Positions 1-10,500 of a DNA stretch of 64,000 nt are shown here, in pieces. Where the stretch lies: assembly GCA_026122225.1 (NCBI GenBank), contig JANEZZ010002360.1, forward strand, positions 930,001 to 994,000, given 5' to 3'. Every line of letters begins with the position of its first letter. Position 1 is the first letter of the stretch. Made by a program: the position numbers and the translations under genes. This DNA is from Heloderma charlesbogerti (lineage: Eukaryota; Chordata; Lepidosauria; Squamata; Helodermatidae). Below the pieces are notes generated by a model. It made no database searches and was not told where the DNA came from. It worked only from the letters and a program-made list of their open reading frames with translations.

Positions 1-1078
1 ACTTGTTGCAGGTGTAGGCCATGCTGTTCTCAGGCAAGAAAACAAACATTGCATACACCTTGCAGGTCACCACCACTGGAGAGTCTTTTCCTTCCATAGC
101 CTCTTTTCCATTTTTGTGTCTAGCTTTGTGATTGTTCTAGACTAGCCTGTGCCTGCTCCTCTACTCAGTAGAGGTTAAAAGCAGAGTCCCACTGGTGTGG
201 AAGTGTGTGTTACAAGACAAATAAATGGAAACACAAGTCAGTTAAAAAAGAAAAAAAATGTTAGGTGCCTCCCCTTTGACCTCCCCTGCCGAACTCCCCT
301 GGCCAACTCCTGTTTGCTCCCCATTTGCTCACTCTGGTCACTCGCTCTTTGGGAGCTTGCTTGCTTCTGTAGTCCCTGGACTAGCTGGAGCAGCTTGCTC
401 TGCTCTGCTCTGCTCAGCCGGGAGGCGGGAAACAGACTGAAGCTTCCCACCCACTCAGCTGCTGGGAGTACTCAGGCCACCCCCCGCCGAATTCAGTTGG
501 AGCTCTCAGAAGCACCTGGTGAGCTCAAAGCCACTCAGAAGGATAAAGGGCAGCCCCCTGGGCTTCCTGGAGCCCACTTACCTCTTAGCCTCTGTCTCCT
601 TTGTGTCCTTTGTCTCTTCTCCCATTGCAACTCCCCTGGCCAACTCCTATTTGCTCCCCCTGTTTGCTCCTGTTTGCGTTCCCCTTTTTTTCGCCGTAAT
701 AGCCTACGTAAATGTTTACCTAGGTTAGAATGGCAAAAAATAGGGAACGTAGCCGCCATTTGCCTACGCTGGGGTTTTTTTTTGGGGGGGGTTAGCTGTG
801 ATAGGCTATGTAAACACTTATGTAGCCTATCACAGCTGCAAGGGCGCCAATGGTGGCTGTAGCAGCCTGGCTGTGGCTGGCCAGGAGACCAGCCGCCAGA
901 GCTGCTGCCGCTGGAGCTGACGCCGCTGGAACCGCCACCGCCGCTGAATCCGCTGCATCCGCCCCAGGTAAGTTCCGTCCCAGGGGGATTCCACAGGGGG
1001 GCGGGGGGCAGGAGGCCGTCCTGCCACGGATTCCGGGGCGGAATTCTCTGCCATCCCTAGAAACAGACTGAAGCTTCC
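1..1078 (-). mobile_element. CR1 LINE (CR1-a), 5' UTR and start of ORF1, runs off the left edge
   Basis: Read on the minus strand, this is the 5' end of a CR1 retrotransposon. The same 5' UTR recurs at 3239-3615 (minus) and 59400-59926 (plus). ORF1 starts at the ATG at 97-95 and leaves the window; its first residues match the plus-strand copy at 59927, except that the second Cys of the first CxxC pair is Tyr here. The 5' UTR holds two partial copies of one unit: 'GGAAGCTTCAGTCTGTTTC' occurs at 1078-1060 and again at 447-429, each followed by GAGCAAAnAGGAGTTGGCC. A PAT element (668-1059) splits the first unit. The outer end at 1078/1079 abuts ORF1 of another CR1 (CR1-b), so CR1-a inserted into CR1-b. 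Confidence 0.75.
668..1059. mobile_element. PAT palindrome element, left end lost
   Basis: The right end reads ...GCCATCCCTA at 1059. It carries two inverted repeats (about 688-738, and 798-836 with TGATAGGCTATGTAAA and its inverse), a GC-rich stretch, a splice-donor match CCCCAG|GTAAGT (GT at 968) and a terminal hairpin with GGCGGAATTCTCTGCC. No TAGGGATG left end is visible; the left boundary within the CR1 5' UTR is approximate. Confidence 0.7.
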
Positions 1079-1352
1079 TCTCCCACTACTACTGCTTTTT
1101 CCTTCTTCTTCTTGTAGGCCTTGGTTTCATCACTTCTGCTTGACTGACCTTCAGCCTCTTGCTCTCTCTCGCGCACATTCCCCTGTAATTCTTCTCTGCA
1201 GGCTGTCCTCCAGTCTCATCCTCAAGTACCTGGAAACGGTTCCCTAGTTCCAATGCCTCCACTGGTGCAGAGTGGCTTCTAATTCTTCTGCTCCTAACTG
1301 TCACCCTTTTCCAAGGAGTCTCCTTTGCTTCATTTTTCCTCACCACAGCATT

Positions 1353-2344
1353 TGTCAGGGTGGGAACTGAGCTGATCAGAGCAGTTCTGATTCTGAGGAG
1401 GATCAGCAATCGGTGGAAGAGGAGCCAGCTCATCCCTCACAGGCAATGCAGCTGGCAGAGATTCCTCCTGCCGGCATTCCTGAGATAGATAGTGATCCTA
1501 GCAGTGAGAAAGTATGGGAATGGGGCTTGCTAGATGCTCGACACAGACGCAGGGAGCGACGAGCGATGGAGGGCACGGAAAGGAGGCATAGTGCCCGTTT
1601 GGCACGCAAGCAATGGCCACCTCCCGTGGACCCAAGAGAAAGAGGGAGGATCTCTCCCTAGCCCATAAGTTCAGGGTAGGGATGGCAGGGAATTCTGCCA
1701 TGGATCTCGGTGAGGCCGAATGCCAGTGCATTCGGCCCCCCTAAATCTGTGGCGGAATGGCCTGCCACCCCCCCGCCACCTACGTAAATATTTACATAGA
1801 CTAAGACGTCGAAAATAAGGGGAACGCAAATAGCATAGCATACGTGCATTTTTTTTTTTTTAAGCCAGACGTGATAGGCTACATAAGTCTTTATGTAGCC
1901 TATCACGGCTGACTACAGGGACGCAAACGGTGGTGGCTATGGCCGCTGCCATTTGTGTCCCTGCTAGCCAGCAGCCGGATGTCCGGCTGCTGGCAGAGCT
2001 GGCCGGCAGCTCCACAGAATCCCTGCAGAGCGTAGCCGGCTGGCCAGGATTCCGGAGGGAGGGATGGAGCATCTCCCCCGTCCAGCGGAACCCAGCAGAG
2101 CCAGGCAAGGGAACTGTTGTACATCCCTAGTTCAGGGTCCTCAAGTGATTCCCCTTCAAACGGGGATCAACTGCCTACTCCGAGCATAGGCTACTCCGCT
2201 GTTCATTGCTTAGTCGCTGGTGATTAGCATCTGAAAGAGTCATTAAGTTGTAAAAGGATTAAAGCCTTGAAAAGAATCCTTTCGTCTGTGTCTTGAGTTG
2301 GCTATTGGAGTGTATTAAAAGAGGCAGTTAGGGCGCTCCTGACA
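1353..2344 (+). mobile_element. solo LTR (LTR-1) containing a PAT element
   Basis: It begins TGTCAGGGTGG and ends CTCCTGACA, with 5-bp target duplications GCATT at 1348-1352 and 2345-2349, as expected of LTR-element integration. Without the nested PAT and one duplication it is about 531 bp, matching the second copy at 26446-26975 (530 bp). A polyadenylation-like region (ATTAAAG near 2260) precedes the end. An acidic/arginine-rich reading frame (1413-1661) is shared with the second copy. The retrovirus-like family was not determined. Confidence 0.8.
1677..2129. mobile_element. PAT palindrome element in LTR-1
   Basis: Complete, 453 bp, TAGGGATGG...CATCCCTA with a perfect 8-bp target duplication GTTCAGGG (1669-1676 and 2130-2137). 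One end is the terminal-hairpin type (GGCAGGGAATTCTGCC, then CGAATGCCAGTGCATTCG); the other is the TGTACATCCCTA type. The central palindrome lies at 1878-1908 (GTGATAGGCTACATAAG and its inverse). Confidence 0.9.
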
Positions 2345-2582
2345 GCATTTCCCTCTTCTGCCTCAGTTTGCTGTTGCTCTTCTAGCTCCTGTACTTCACT
2401 TTGCTGCTGTAGTTCCACTGTTCTGTCCAAGAACTCTCTGTGTTCTCTTATTCCCTGGAGGGTCGACAGTCGCCGCTCCAGGCCACTTACGTTTCCTTCC
2501 AGCAGTGTGATCAACTTGCACTTCTTGAATGTGTCGGCCATGTTCTCAGGTGAGAAAACAAACATTGCACACACCTTGTAGG

Positions 2583-2739
2583 TAGGGATGGCAGAAAATT
2601 CTGCCACGGATTCCAGTGATGCTGGATTCTTTAGAATCCGCCCCCCCCGAAATCTGTGGCAGAACGGCTTCCTGCCCCCCGCCCCCCCCATGGAATCCCC
2701 CCAGAATGGAACTTACTTGGGGCGGATGCGGTGGATGCG

Positions 2740-2774
<35 letters not shown>

Positions 2775-3238
2775 GGCTCCGGTGGCTGGTCTCCTGGCCA
2801 GCCACGGCTGGGCTGCTGCGGCTGCCATTGGCAACCTTGCAGCTGTGATAGGCTAAGTAAGTATTTACGTAGCCTATCATGGCTACCCCCCCCAAGAAAA
2901 ACCCAGCGTACGCAAATGGCGGTGACCATGGCGGCCGCCATTTGCGTTCCCTATTTTTCGCCGTTCTAGCCTATGTAAATATTTACGTAGGCTATTACGT
3001 CGAAAAAAAGGGGAACGCAAATAGTGTAGTGGGTGCTATTTGCATTCCTTTTTTTCCCCACCGTTCTAGCCTACATAAATATTTATGTAAATATCCATGG
3101 AGCAGCCAGCCAGGATTCTGGGAGGGAGGACTGGATCGCCTCCTCCCCGTCGAGGATTCCAGAGGGAGGGATGGAGCACCTCCCCCCCCCAGCGCAAATC
3201 ACATCCGCGAACAGGTAAGTCACTTTCGTACATCCCTA
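2583..3238. mobile_element. PAT palindrome element in CR1-b
   Basis: 656 bp with TAGGGATGG...CATCCCTA ends. The 8-bp duplication is CTTGTAGG (2575-2582) / CTTGCAGG (3239-3246), one mismatch. Internal: a GGC/GGT-repeat stretch (2725-2790), palindromes at about 2847-2880, 2960-2998 and 3065-3090, and a donor-like AGGTAAGT at 3213. The repeat stretch gives spurious Gly- or Pro-rich open frames on both strands. Confidence 0.9.
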
Positions 3239-3615
3239 CTTGCAGGTCACCACCACTGGAGAGTCTTGTCCTTCCATAGTCTGTTTTCCTTTTTGTGTCT
3301 AGTTTTCTGATTGTTCTAGAGTAGCCTGTGTCTGGCCCTTACTCACTGGAGGTTAAAAACGGAGTCCCACTGGTATGGAAGTTTGTGATACAAGACAAAT
3401 AAATGAAATTATTATTATTTTTTTTAAATGTTAGGAGCCTCCCCCTTGACCTCCCCTGCCGAACTCCCCTGGCCAACTCCTGTTTGCTCCCCCTGTTTGC
3501 TCACTCTGATCACTCGCTTTCTGGGAGCTTGCTTGCTTCTGTATTCCCCAGACCAGCTGGAGCAGCTTCCTCTGCTCTGTTCTGCTCAGCTGGGAGGTGG
3601 GAAACAGACTCCGAA

Positions 3616-4849
3616 GACCTTTTTTGTCTTTGATTCAGCAAGAAATCTTGGTGATATTTGAGCTAAGAATTAAAAAAAGGAGGATTGTGTCTTTGTATGA
3701 GTTCATCTTCAGTCTCTCTTGCTTTGGAGCTTCAGTCTCTCTTGCTTGAGCTTCGTCTCTTGCTTTGGAGCTTCCTGCTTGCCTTTTTTGAGGGCATCTT
3801 ATGCACTTTTACATTGGAGATGTAGACCTCAAGGGATATACTTCTGGAAGCCTAGTTGCTTCTTTCCTAACTTGTTGGAGGAATATAATACATGCAGGGA
3901 AAGGAGAGGCTCCAATCAAAAACCCTGGAGTCAAAAGAGAAATTCCCACTTAGTAACACTTGTCGAATGTCTTCCATCCATATGTGTCAGAACCCTCCAG
4001 ATCAGCCTACACAATGCAGGCCATCCCGAAGGCCACAATAAATAGAAAAACTGGATGGCCTGAAACATGCAGCTACAGAGCAAGAGCTCCGGCTGACGCA
4101 TTGAAAAATAACACCCTGGCCCATACACAATGTGTTGGCGTTACAAAGAACTATTTAGAACTATATGACCTGGACCCCCTGAGCAACTCCTTCAGGATCT
4201 CTTGCCTCCTTAAGAGTCCCACCTTCCTTCTTTTACCTGCCCCTTTCCAATAACATGGGGTTTAGGCTGTAGTCCTGGGGTGATTAGCACTTCAGGCACT
4301 TGGGTTTTGACCACAGCACTTTACTGGTAAACTAAAGCAAGCAAATCACAACTAAAGGTATTTTCACAATAGAGCTAAGTGATACATAAGGCATTAAGAG
4401 AAAATAAAAGTTGCAAAACACAAGCTCCTTTACCCTTAGCTGCACTTAGACTTCTCCAGGCTGCTTCTTCCTGCTCCCTCTTCAGGCTCTGGTGTCCCCA
4501 CTCTGCTCGCATTGGCTCTCTCACTCTCTTTATATACTCTCCTACCTCAAAACAAAAAGTACTGCTTCAAACCTGAAGAAATGAAACCTAACCGGGGAAA
4601 TGAAGCCACTCCTCTCAGGGATACCACCTCCCAACAACTCCCCTGCCCCAGGCCTCTAAGCCTGACCTTTCCCCTTTGCCTCTGTCTGTAGGACTCAAAC
4701 CTTCCCACTCTGCAACTGAGAAAGTTTATGATCTCCCTAAAGGAGAGGCTAAGAGAAACATAGAAGTAGCTAATACATTGATGCAACTGGATATCCCCCA
4801 ACTAGAATTCTATCATGCTCAGTAAACATTCTGCCCAACTGAGGTTGAG
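3616..4849. other. unassigned, no gene recognised
   Basis: AT-moderate sequence with no long open frame and no recognised domain. The part at 3660-3780 resembles 22800-22920 (both contain GAGGATTG followed by GAGTTCATC), so it is probably an old repeat. The part at 4250-4800 has an LTR-like feel (TATATA near 4530) but I could not define ends. Confidence 0.4.
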
Positions 4850-5060
4850 GAGTGAAAAGAGAAAACAAAGCCCTCCTCCCCGTGTATTTTCACTGAAGTA
4901 TGATAAAATAAATACATACATTTATATACATACTAATCTGAGTCCAGCTCTCCTGGGCCAAGTCCAGCACTCTATTCAGTGCTCTGCAGTGGCTGATCCA
5001 GGTGATCTGTCAACCTTTACCACCGTCACATTTGGGCCTTTGCAGAACAGGATCAGAGAT
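4850..5060 (+). pseudogene. relic 3' UTR of a third PLI-gamma-like paralogue
   Basis: 4852-4895 (GAAAAGAGAAAACAAAGCCC...) matches the sequence just after the stop codon of copy A (20483-20515) and copy B (53920-53965). 4938-5060 (GAGTCCAGCTCTCCTGGGCC ... TTTGGGCCTTTGCAGAACAG) matches the downstream flanks at 21357-21475 and 54411-54530. The intervening few hundred bases are missing and no exon 5 is recognisable upstream. I infer that another tandem copy once ended here. Confidence 0.65.
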
Positions 5061-5673
5061 AACCGTGGGGATTCTTCTCCCCACTAGCCTTCTGGGAGAA
5101 GAGCTTCAAGGAGGGGAGGAGACCTGAAGGCTTGATTGGGTGTCCTGAAGGAGCCAGTGTTGACCCATGGGACTGAGGTTCCCCATCCCTCGGATATATC
5201 ATCCATTTGGTTGCTTCAAGATAACTTGGTATCCAAGAGTGTGCAAGAGGTCAGGTTGATTGCCTCATTTTGTATTTCTGATCAGGAGCTGTGAGATCAG
5301 AGAATAGCCTTTGCCCCCTGTGAGTTTTCAAGTATCTGTGACCAACCAGGAAAGGAGGTCTGTTGTGTCCCCCTTGCTCTTTAACAAGAGACATATGGCT
5401 GCTAGGGCTCTATTTCCTTCTCTTTCCCCTCATATTTCTCTGGATATATCCATCCCCCGCCCCCCAGGTGGCCCATCTGAATTAACCCACATTGAAGCTT
5501 CCCACACACAGCTTCCCAAGCTCTGCCTCACATTTGCCTTGCACCTTCCCTACACCTTATCTGGAAAACACTAATTCCAGCCTCAGTCAGTCTCTATGAT
5601 TAGCATTAGGAATAGCATCTTGGTCAGGGGAGGCTGGTAGCTCTGATTTTGGTGGGACTAGAAATCTGTTCTG

Positions 5674-5795
5674 GGTTTCAGTCAGAACCTCTCAGAACTC
5701 TAAAGGAGCTTTCTAAGGTGCTGAAACAATTTTGGGGATAGGGTTCAGCACCTTGGATAGTTCCTTTAGAGTTCTGGCTGGTTCTGACTGAAACC
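5674..5795. repeat. long imperfect hairpin
   Basis: The left arm GGTTTCAGTCAGAACC...CTCTAAAGGAGCT is mirrored by the right arm AGTTCCTTTAGAGTT...GGTTCTGACTGAAACC. The arms are roughly 50 nt around a short loop (near ATTTTGGGGATAG). It is unrelated to the PAT palindromes. It could be a MITE remnant. The flanks (5061-5673) show no gene. Confidence 0.7.
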
Positions 5796-5839
5796 ATGAT
5801 GGATTCACATCCCCACCAGAATTGGAGCCACCAGTGTCT

Positions 5840-6562
5840 CATATGTGACTCAACTACACTACAAGCGAGAAGGATCTTGGATTTCTTGTAGATCACAAGC
5901 TGAATCTGAGCCAACAATGTGATGTGGCTGCAAAAAAGGCAAATGCTCTTTTGGGCTGTATTAATGGAAGCATCGCTTCCAAATCTTGGGAAGTACTAGT
6001 TGCCCTCTACTCAGCACTGATTAGGCTTCATCTGGAGTACTGTGTCCAGTTCTGGGCACCACACTTCAGGAAGGATGCAGACAAGCTGGAGAGGGTTCAG
6101 AGGAGAGCAACAAAGATGATCAAGGGACTGGAAACAAAACCCCATGAAGAGAGGCTAAAAGAACTGAACATGTTTAGCCTTGAGCAGAGAAGACTGAGGG
6201 GAGATATGAGAGCGCTCTTCAAGGCCTTGAAAGGTTGTCACAGAGAGGAAGGCCAGGATCTCTTCTCAATCATCCCAGAGTGCAGGACATGGAATAATGG
6301 GCTCAAGTGACAGGAAGCCAGATTCCGGCTGAACATCAGGAGAAAACTTCCTGACTGTTAGAGCAATACAACAATGGAACCAATGACCTAGGGAGGGAGT
6401 GGGCTCTCCCACACCAGAGACATTCAAGATGAGGCTGGACAGCCCCCTGTCAGGGATGCTCTGACTTGGATTCCTGCGTTGAGCAGGGGGTGGACCCGAT
6501 GGTTTACAGGCCCCATCCAACTCTACTATTCTATGATTCTAAGATTCTATAAACTTTCTTTT
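5840..6562 (+). mobile_element. CR1 LINE 3' end, 5'-truncated
   Basis: It encodes the C-terminal part of the CR1 ORF2 reverse transcriptase and its 3' UTR. The frame at 5924-6310 contains CxxFWAPHF- and [14 protein letters not shown] blocks also present in the minus-strand CR1 at 33205-34176. It ends with the CR1-type ATTCTATGATTCTA microsatellite. 6563-7250 beyond it has no recognised gene. Confidence 0.85.
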
Positions 6563-7382
6563 CCTCTTTGTAAGGATGTATTCCTTTTGGGGGCCATGCA
6601 GAAATCATTGGAGCCCATGATGCAAGCACCATTTTTGAATGGCCCAAAGAGTCTTCAGTGGGTACTGATGAAACTATAAATCTAAGATGTGTACATCCAG
6701 TGCTAATGAGTATAGTTTGTTAAAAATAAAGAAAAAGAAGAAGAAAACCTCTGTTCCATAATGGGGAACAGAAGCTGATTAGTTAGAGGCAATCGAGGGG
6801 CAATTCCTTGCTTATCCCACAGTAGTGCTGAAAAGAGAGCAATTAAACAGACTGAACCTGGATTCTCCATAAAATTTGTGTGAATAAGTGATGACAATTA
6901 AAGAGAAATGTGACACAGAGGGAAGACAAAGTCTGAGGGAACAGGAACCAGAACTACAGCAAAGAGGGGGCAAGAGAGACAGGGGAAACTCAGCAGGATT
7001 CTTTTAACAAGGAAAAAGGTTTTCTTCGTATCATGCCAGACTGACCCTCACTTAGTAGCAAGCACTTCTCTGAGAGATATCAGGGGTACCAGATTTCCAG
7101 AAAAAGAAGATCATGTGCTGTACAATTAGATCTCTTTGTGGACATGTTCTCCCACATCCAGAGTGGTGATGAAACCATGTTTAGGCTAGACTGAATTGGA
7201 TGTCTGGCAACATTTGACAGAGTTCCAGAAAAACTTCTCATCCACTTCCAACACTGAGGTGTTAATTCCTGTACAACGTGATGGCACTTCTGGGAAAATG
7301 CACAATCTCATCTAAAGTCAGTTCCTGCATCCCGCCAAACCAGTTGTTCCCAGCTTTTGCCCTTGGGCTCCTCTTCTTGGCC

Positions 7383-7388
7383 TATAAA
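7383..7388 (+). promoter_or_regulatory. TATA box of copy A
   Basis: TATAAA lies 95 bases before the ATG. The same motif sits at the homologous place in copy B (32270-32275) and is TATAAC in the broken unit at 24377. The upstream 300-400 bases are also conserved between A, B and that unit. Confidence 0.7.
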
Positions 7389-7477
7389 TTGTTCTGCATA
7401 AGCCCATTCTTACATCTTTTCCCTTGGTTGATCCAGCTCTGACCCAAGTCTTCCTGCCTCTTAATCTTCCCATCACG

Positions 7478-7526
7478 ATGAAGACACTCGTGAGCACATG
7501 CCTCCTTTTGGTCTTCCTTTCTCCAG
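7478..7526 (+). CDS. copy A exon 1, signal peptide
   Basis: ATG in CACGATGAAG; ends TCTCCAG|GTGAGTATG, phase 1. The same 49-nt exon with the same donor is found in copy B. Confidence 0.9.
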
Positions 7527-10500
7527 GTGAGTATGAACCAGAACTTCTGGGTTCTGGTTCTTGTTTCTGGAAGGAATATGTAGGCCTGGCTAGAGAAAGG
7601 CCAACAACCTCAATGGTTCCTGGAGGCAAAATGGGAATCAGAGAGCCAGGGAAATAATGTTCTTATAACAGCGTTCTGTGCACCTTGGTGTTCAGTCATG
7701 CCGGCCACATGACCACGGAAGCGTTTTCGGACAGCGCTGGTTCTTCGGCTTAGAAACGGGGATGAGCACCGCACCCTAGAGTCGGACACAACTGGTTGGG
7801 GACACCTTTACCTTTTTACCCAAGGCAAACTGGAAGAGTAGTAGGCAACAGTTTGAAGGCAGGGAGCCAAGAATTATGGGTTAGAAATGGAGGTGGGGAA
7901 AGGACCCAGGAGTTCTTTGGAAATGAGGAGATGGTGGGGAGCACTCCTGAGCAAAAGAGAGAGAGACAATGCATGGGTTACTTAGAGGCAGAAGGGTAAA
8001 CTTTGTATTTTTAGGTATACAAATTTGCATTTGTATACCGAGGACAAAGTATTAGCATTTGTCTGTTAGTGGCACAATATAATATCCAGCATTATATTGC
8101 ATGTAGCATCCATCTGATGAAGCAGTCTGTTGTTTATCAAAGATGGATAATAATCTATTTGAGTTCAAGTAAAAGGATGACTGTGCAGGACTACCTAAAA
8201 GTGGCATGTGGTCCAGGTGTTTTGAGAATTAAACTGGCTTTCCATTCCTCCCAGGAAAACTTGGCCATTGTAGTTCTGTGAGAGGGGGAGGGGATCTCTT
8301 GCACAGAATGCTCAGCTTTCGCCCCAAACTACAATTCTCAGGAAGCTTTGGAGGGAGCCTTGATCACTAAACTGGCATAGAGCCAATGTAAATCGCTAGT
8401 ACAGATACTCCTTGAGTGGTAATGAGGTTTAACATCTCACAGACATGCATGTTGTATGTGCCAGCTGTTCTGAAATCTATTTGTCTGCTCCACAAAGAGG
8501 AAGATAGAGTATGAATGGTGACACAGAAGGGCGCAATCCTATGCGGAGAGTTGACCGCCTCTGAACTCGGAGGTGGCTGACTGTCCAATGCAAGGTGGGT
8601 GGGGCACGGAGGGGATCCTCTCCTCTGCGCTCTGCCCTCCTTGCATTTGGGCTTGTCAGAGTGGGGTGGGGGGAGGCTGGACAGCATGTAGGAGCCAGGG
8701 ATGAGCTGCGGCAGGGGAGGAGACAGGGAGTGATGTTTCTGGGTACCCAGCTCGGAGCCCTGGCTCGAAACCCAGAAACCAAAAAAATACTATGGCCTTC
8801 TAGACACTGTCTAGCACCTAGAGGACTGCACCCTAAATGTCCGAAATAAACAAGAAGTTTGGAAATTGTACCTTTCTTACCATGCAAAAGTTCTAGGCCA
8901 GACTCATCATCCCCTTCAACAACTGTTCTCCCTTGGGTGACTTGGCTGGAAATAATGGCAGGTTTTTTCCACACTGTAATGGTATTCAGTATTGTTATAC
9001 ATCCATTCAATAACTTTGCTCTGACATTTGCAAAATGATGAAAGCAGAATTTTCTATTAGAAGTAGGGATGTCGAAGAATTTCTCCACGAATCTCCGGGA
9101 GGCCGAATGCCAACGCATTCGGCCCCCCAAAATTGGTGGAGAAACGGTCTGCCACCCCCCCGCCACCCCCCCCGGGATGGGACTTACTTTTGTTGAATGT
9201 CCCTGGCGCTGGCGGCTCCCAGCGGTGGTGCGGCGGCAGTGGCCGGTCTTTCAACCAACTGCTGCCACTGCCATTTCCAAGTTGGAAAACAGCAACAACA
9301 ACAAACGTGATAGGCTACGTAAAGATTTACGTAGCCTATCATGGCTAGATTTTCAAAAAACACCGTGATTGGCTACGTAAATAGGCTTATCGCTATTTGC
9401 ATTGCCCTTATTTTCACCGTAGTCTACGTAAATGTTTATGTAGACTACACGTGCCCAAATAAGGAACGCAAATGGTGGCGCCCATGGGCACCGCCATTTG
9501 CGTACGCGCTTTTTTTCTTTTTTTCCCAAAGTCAGCCGTGATAGGCTACATAAGGATTTAAGTAGCCTATCACGGCTGACTGCAGGGACGCAAACAGCGG
9601 CGGCTATGGCCACCGCCATTTGCATCCTGGCAGGAGACGAGATACGCAGCCGAGGAGACGGGGCGCTCCCCCCCAGCCAGAATTTCAGCAGGAAGGGATG
9701 AGGTGCCTCCCCTCCGGCCAGAATTTCGGCGGGGAGGGACGGGGCGCCTCCCCCCCTGCGAAGAATTTTGGGGGAAGAAACGGAGTGCCTCCCCCCACCG
9801 CGAAGCAAGCTGCAGGACCAGGTAAGGGACTTTCGTCCATCCCTAAAATTTGTTTTGCATCACATTGGAAAACAACAACACCCTAACCCTTCTGGATGAC
9901 CTCAGGCTGCAGTTGGAAACATGCTTCCTAGAGCGTTATCAATGGAATAATGATGGGAATATTTCTGTGGAAAAGGAAATAAATGCTGGTTTTATCTGTG
10001 AAGTTTTGTGAGACCTATGGAGGCGGCACTGTGGAATTTCAACCCTTTCCCTGTCTGCAGTGGCACCGTTGAGATGTAAAACATGTTTTGGCTGTGGAGA
10101 ACAATGTAGACCTGAAGACGTGAGGACTGAGGTGTGCAAAGCGGGTCAAGATGCTTGCCTTGTCTATGTTTTCAATACAACAATACGTGAGTGGGCTTTC
10201 AGTCCCTTTAACATATTTAAGGTCTTAGTTAAGGAAATTAAGAAAATCCAGGAATCAGCATGATGGCTGCATAAACATTTCTTACCAGATGTGAGAGAAA
10301 GATGAAAGAGAAAGATTCTTACCAGATGTGAGAGAAAGATGAAAGAGAAAGATTCTTACCAGATGTGAGCTTTTCTTACCAGATGTGAGAGAAAATGTAA
10401 CATAAATTCGAGATTCACTAAAAGAAATGCAGTTGATAAAGCTGACACTAAAATGAGTAAGCAAGAGAGCTCACTGGACAGTCAGCATTGCTGTTTGAAT

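Larger units (their letters stand above)
1079..3615 (-). mobile_element. CR1 LINE (CR1-b), 5' UTR and ORF1, split by three insertions
   Basis: On the minus strand the order is 5' UTR (about 3615-3239), a PAT element, ORF1 N-terminal part (2582-2345), a solo LTR, then more ORF1 (1352-1079) cut by CR1-a. The N-terminal part matches the plus-strand ORF1 at 59927-60260: a cysteine-containing head, then a Gln/Glu-rich coiled-coil-like stretch. The 1352-1079 piece matches the segment leading to the SGNH-esterase block (60280-60500). Removing the LTR with one GCATT and the PAT with its 8-bp duplication rejoins contiguous CR1 sequence. It cannot be functional. Confidence 0.75.

Noticed and set aside
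197..862. 221-codon plus-strand open frame
   Set aside because: It lies antisense to the CR1 5' UTR and runs into a PAT element; it has no domain, and the same sequence at 59440-59770 gives different frames.
2546..2941. Poly-Pro / poly-Gly frames on both strands
   Set aside because: They come from the GGC/GGT-repeat arm of a PAT element and are not conserved in other copies.
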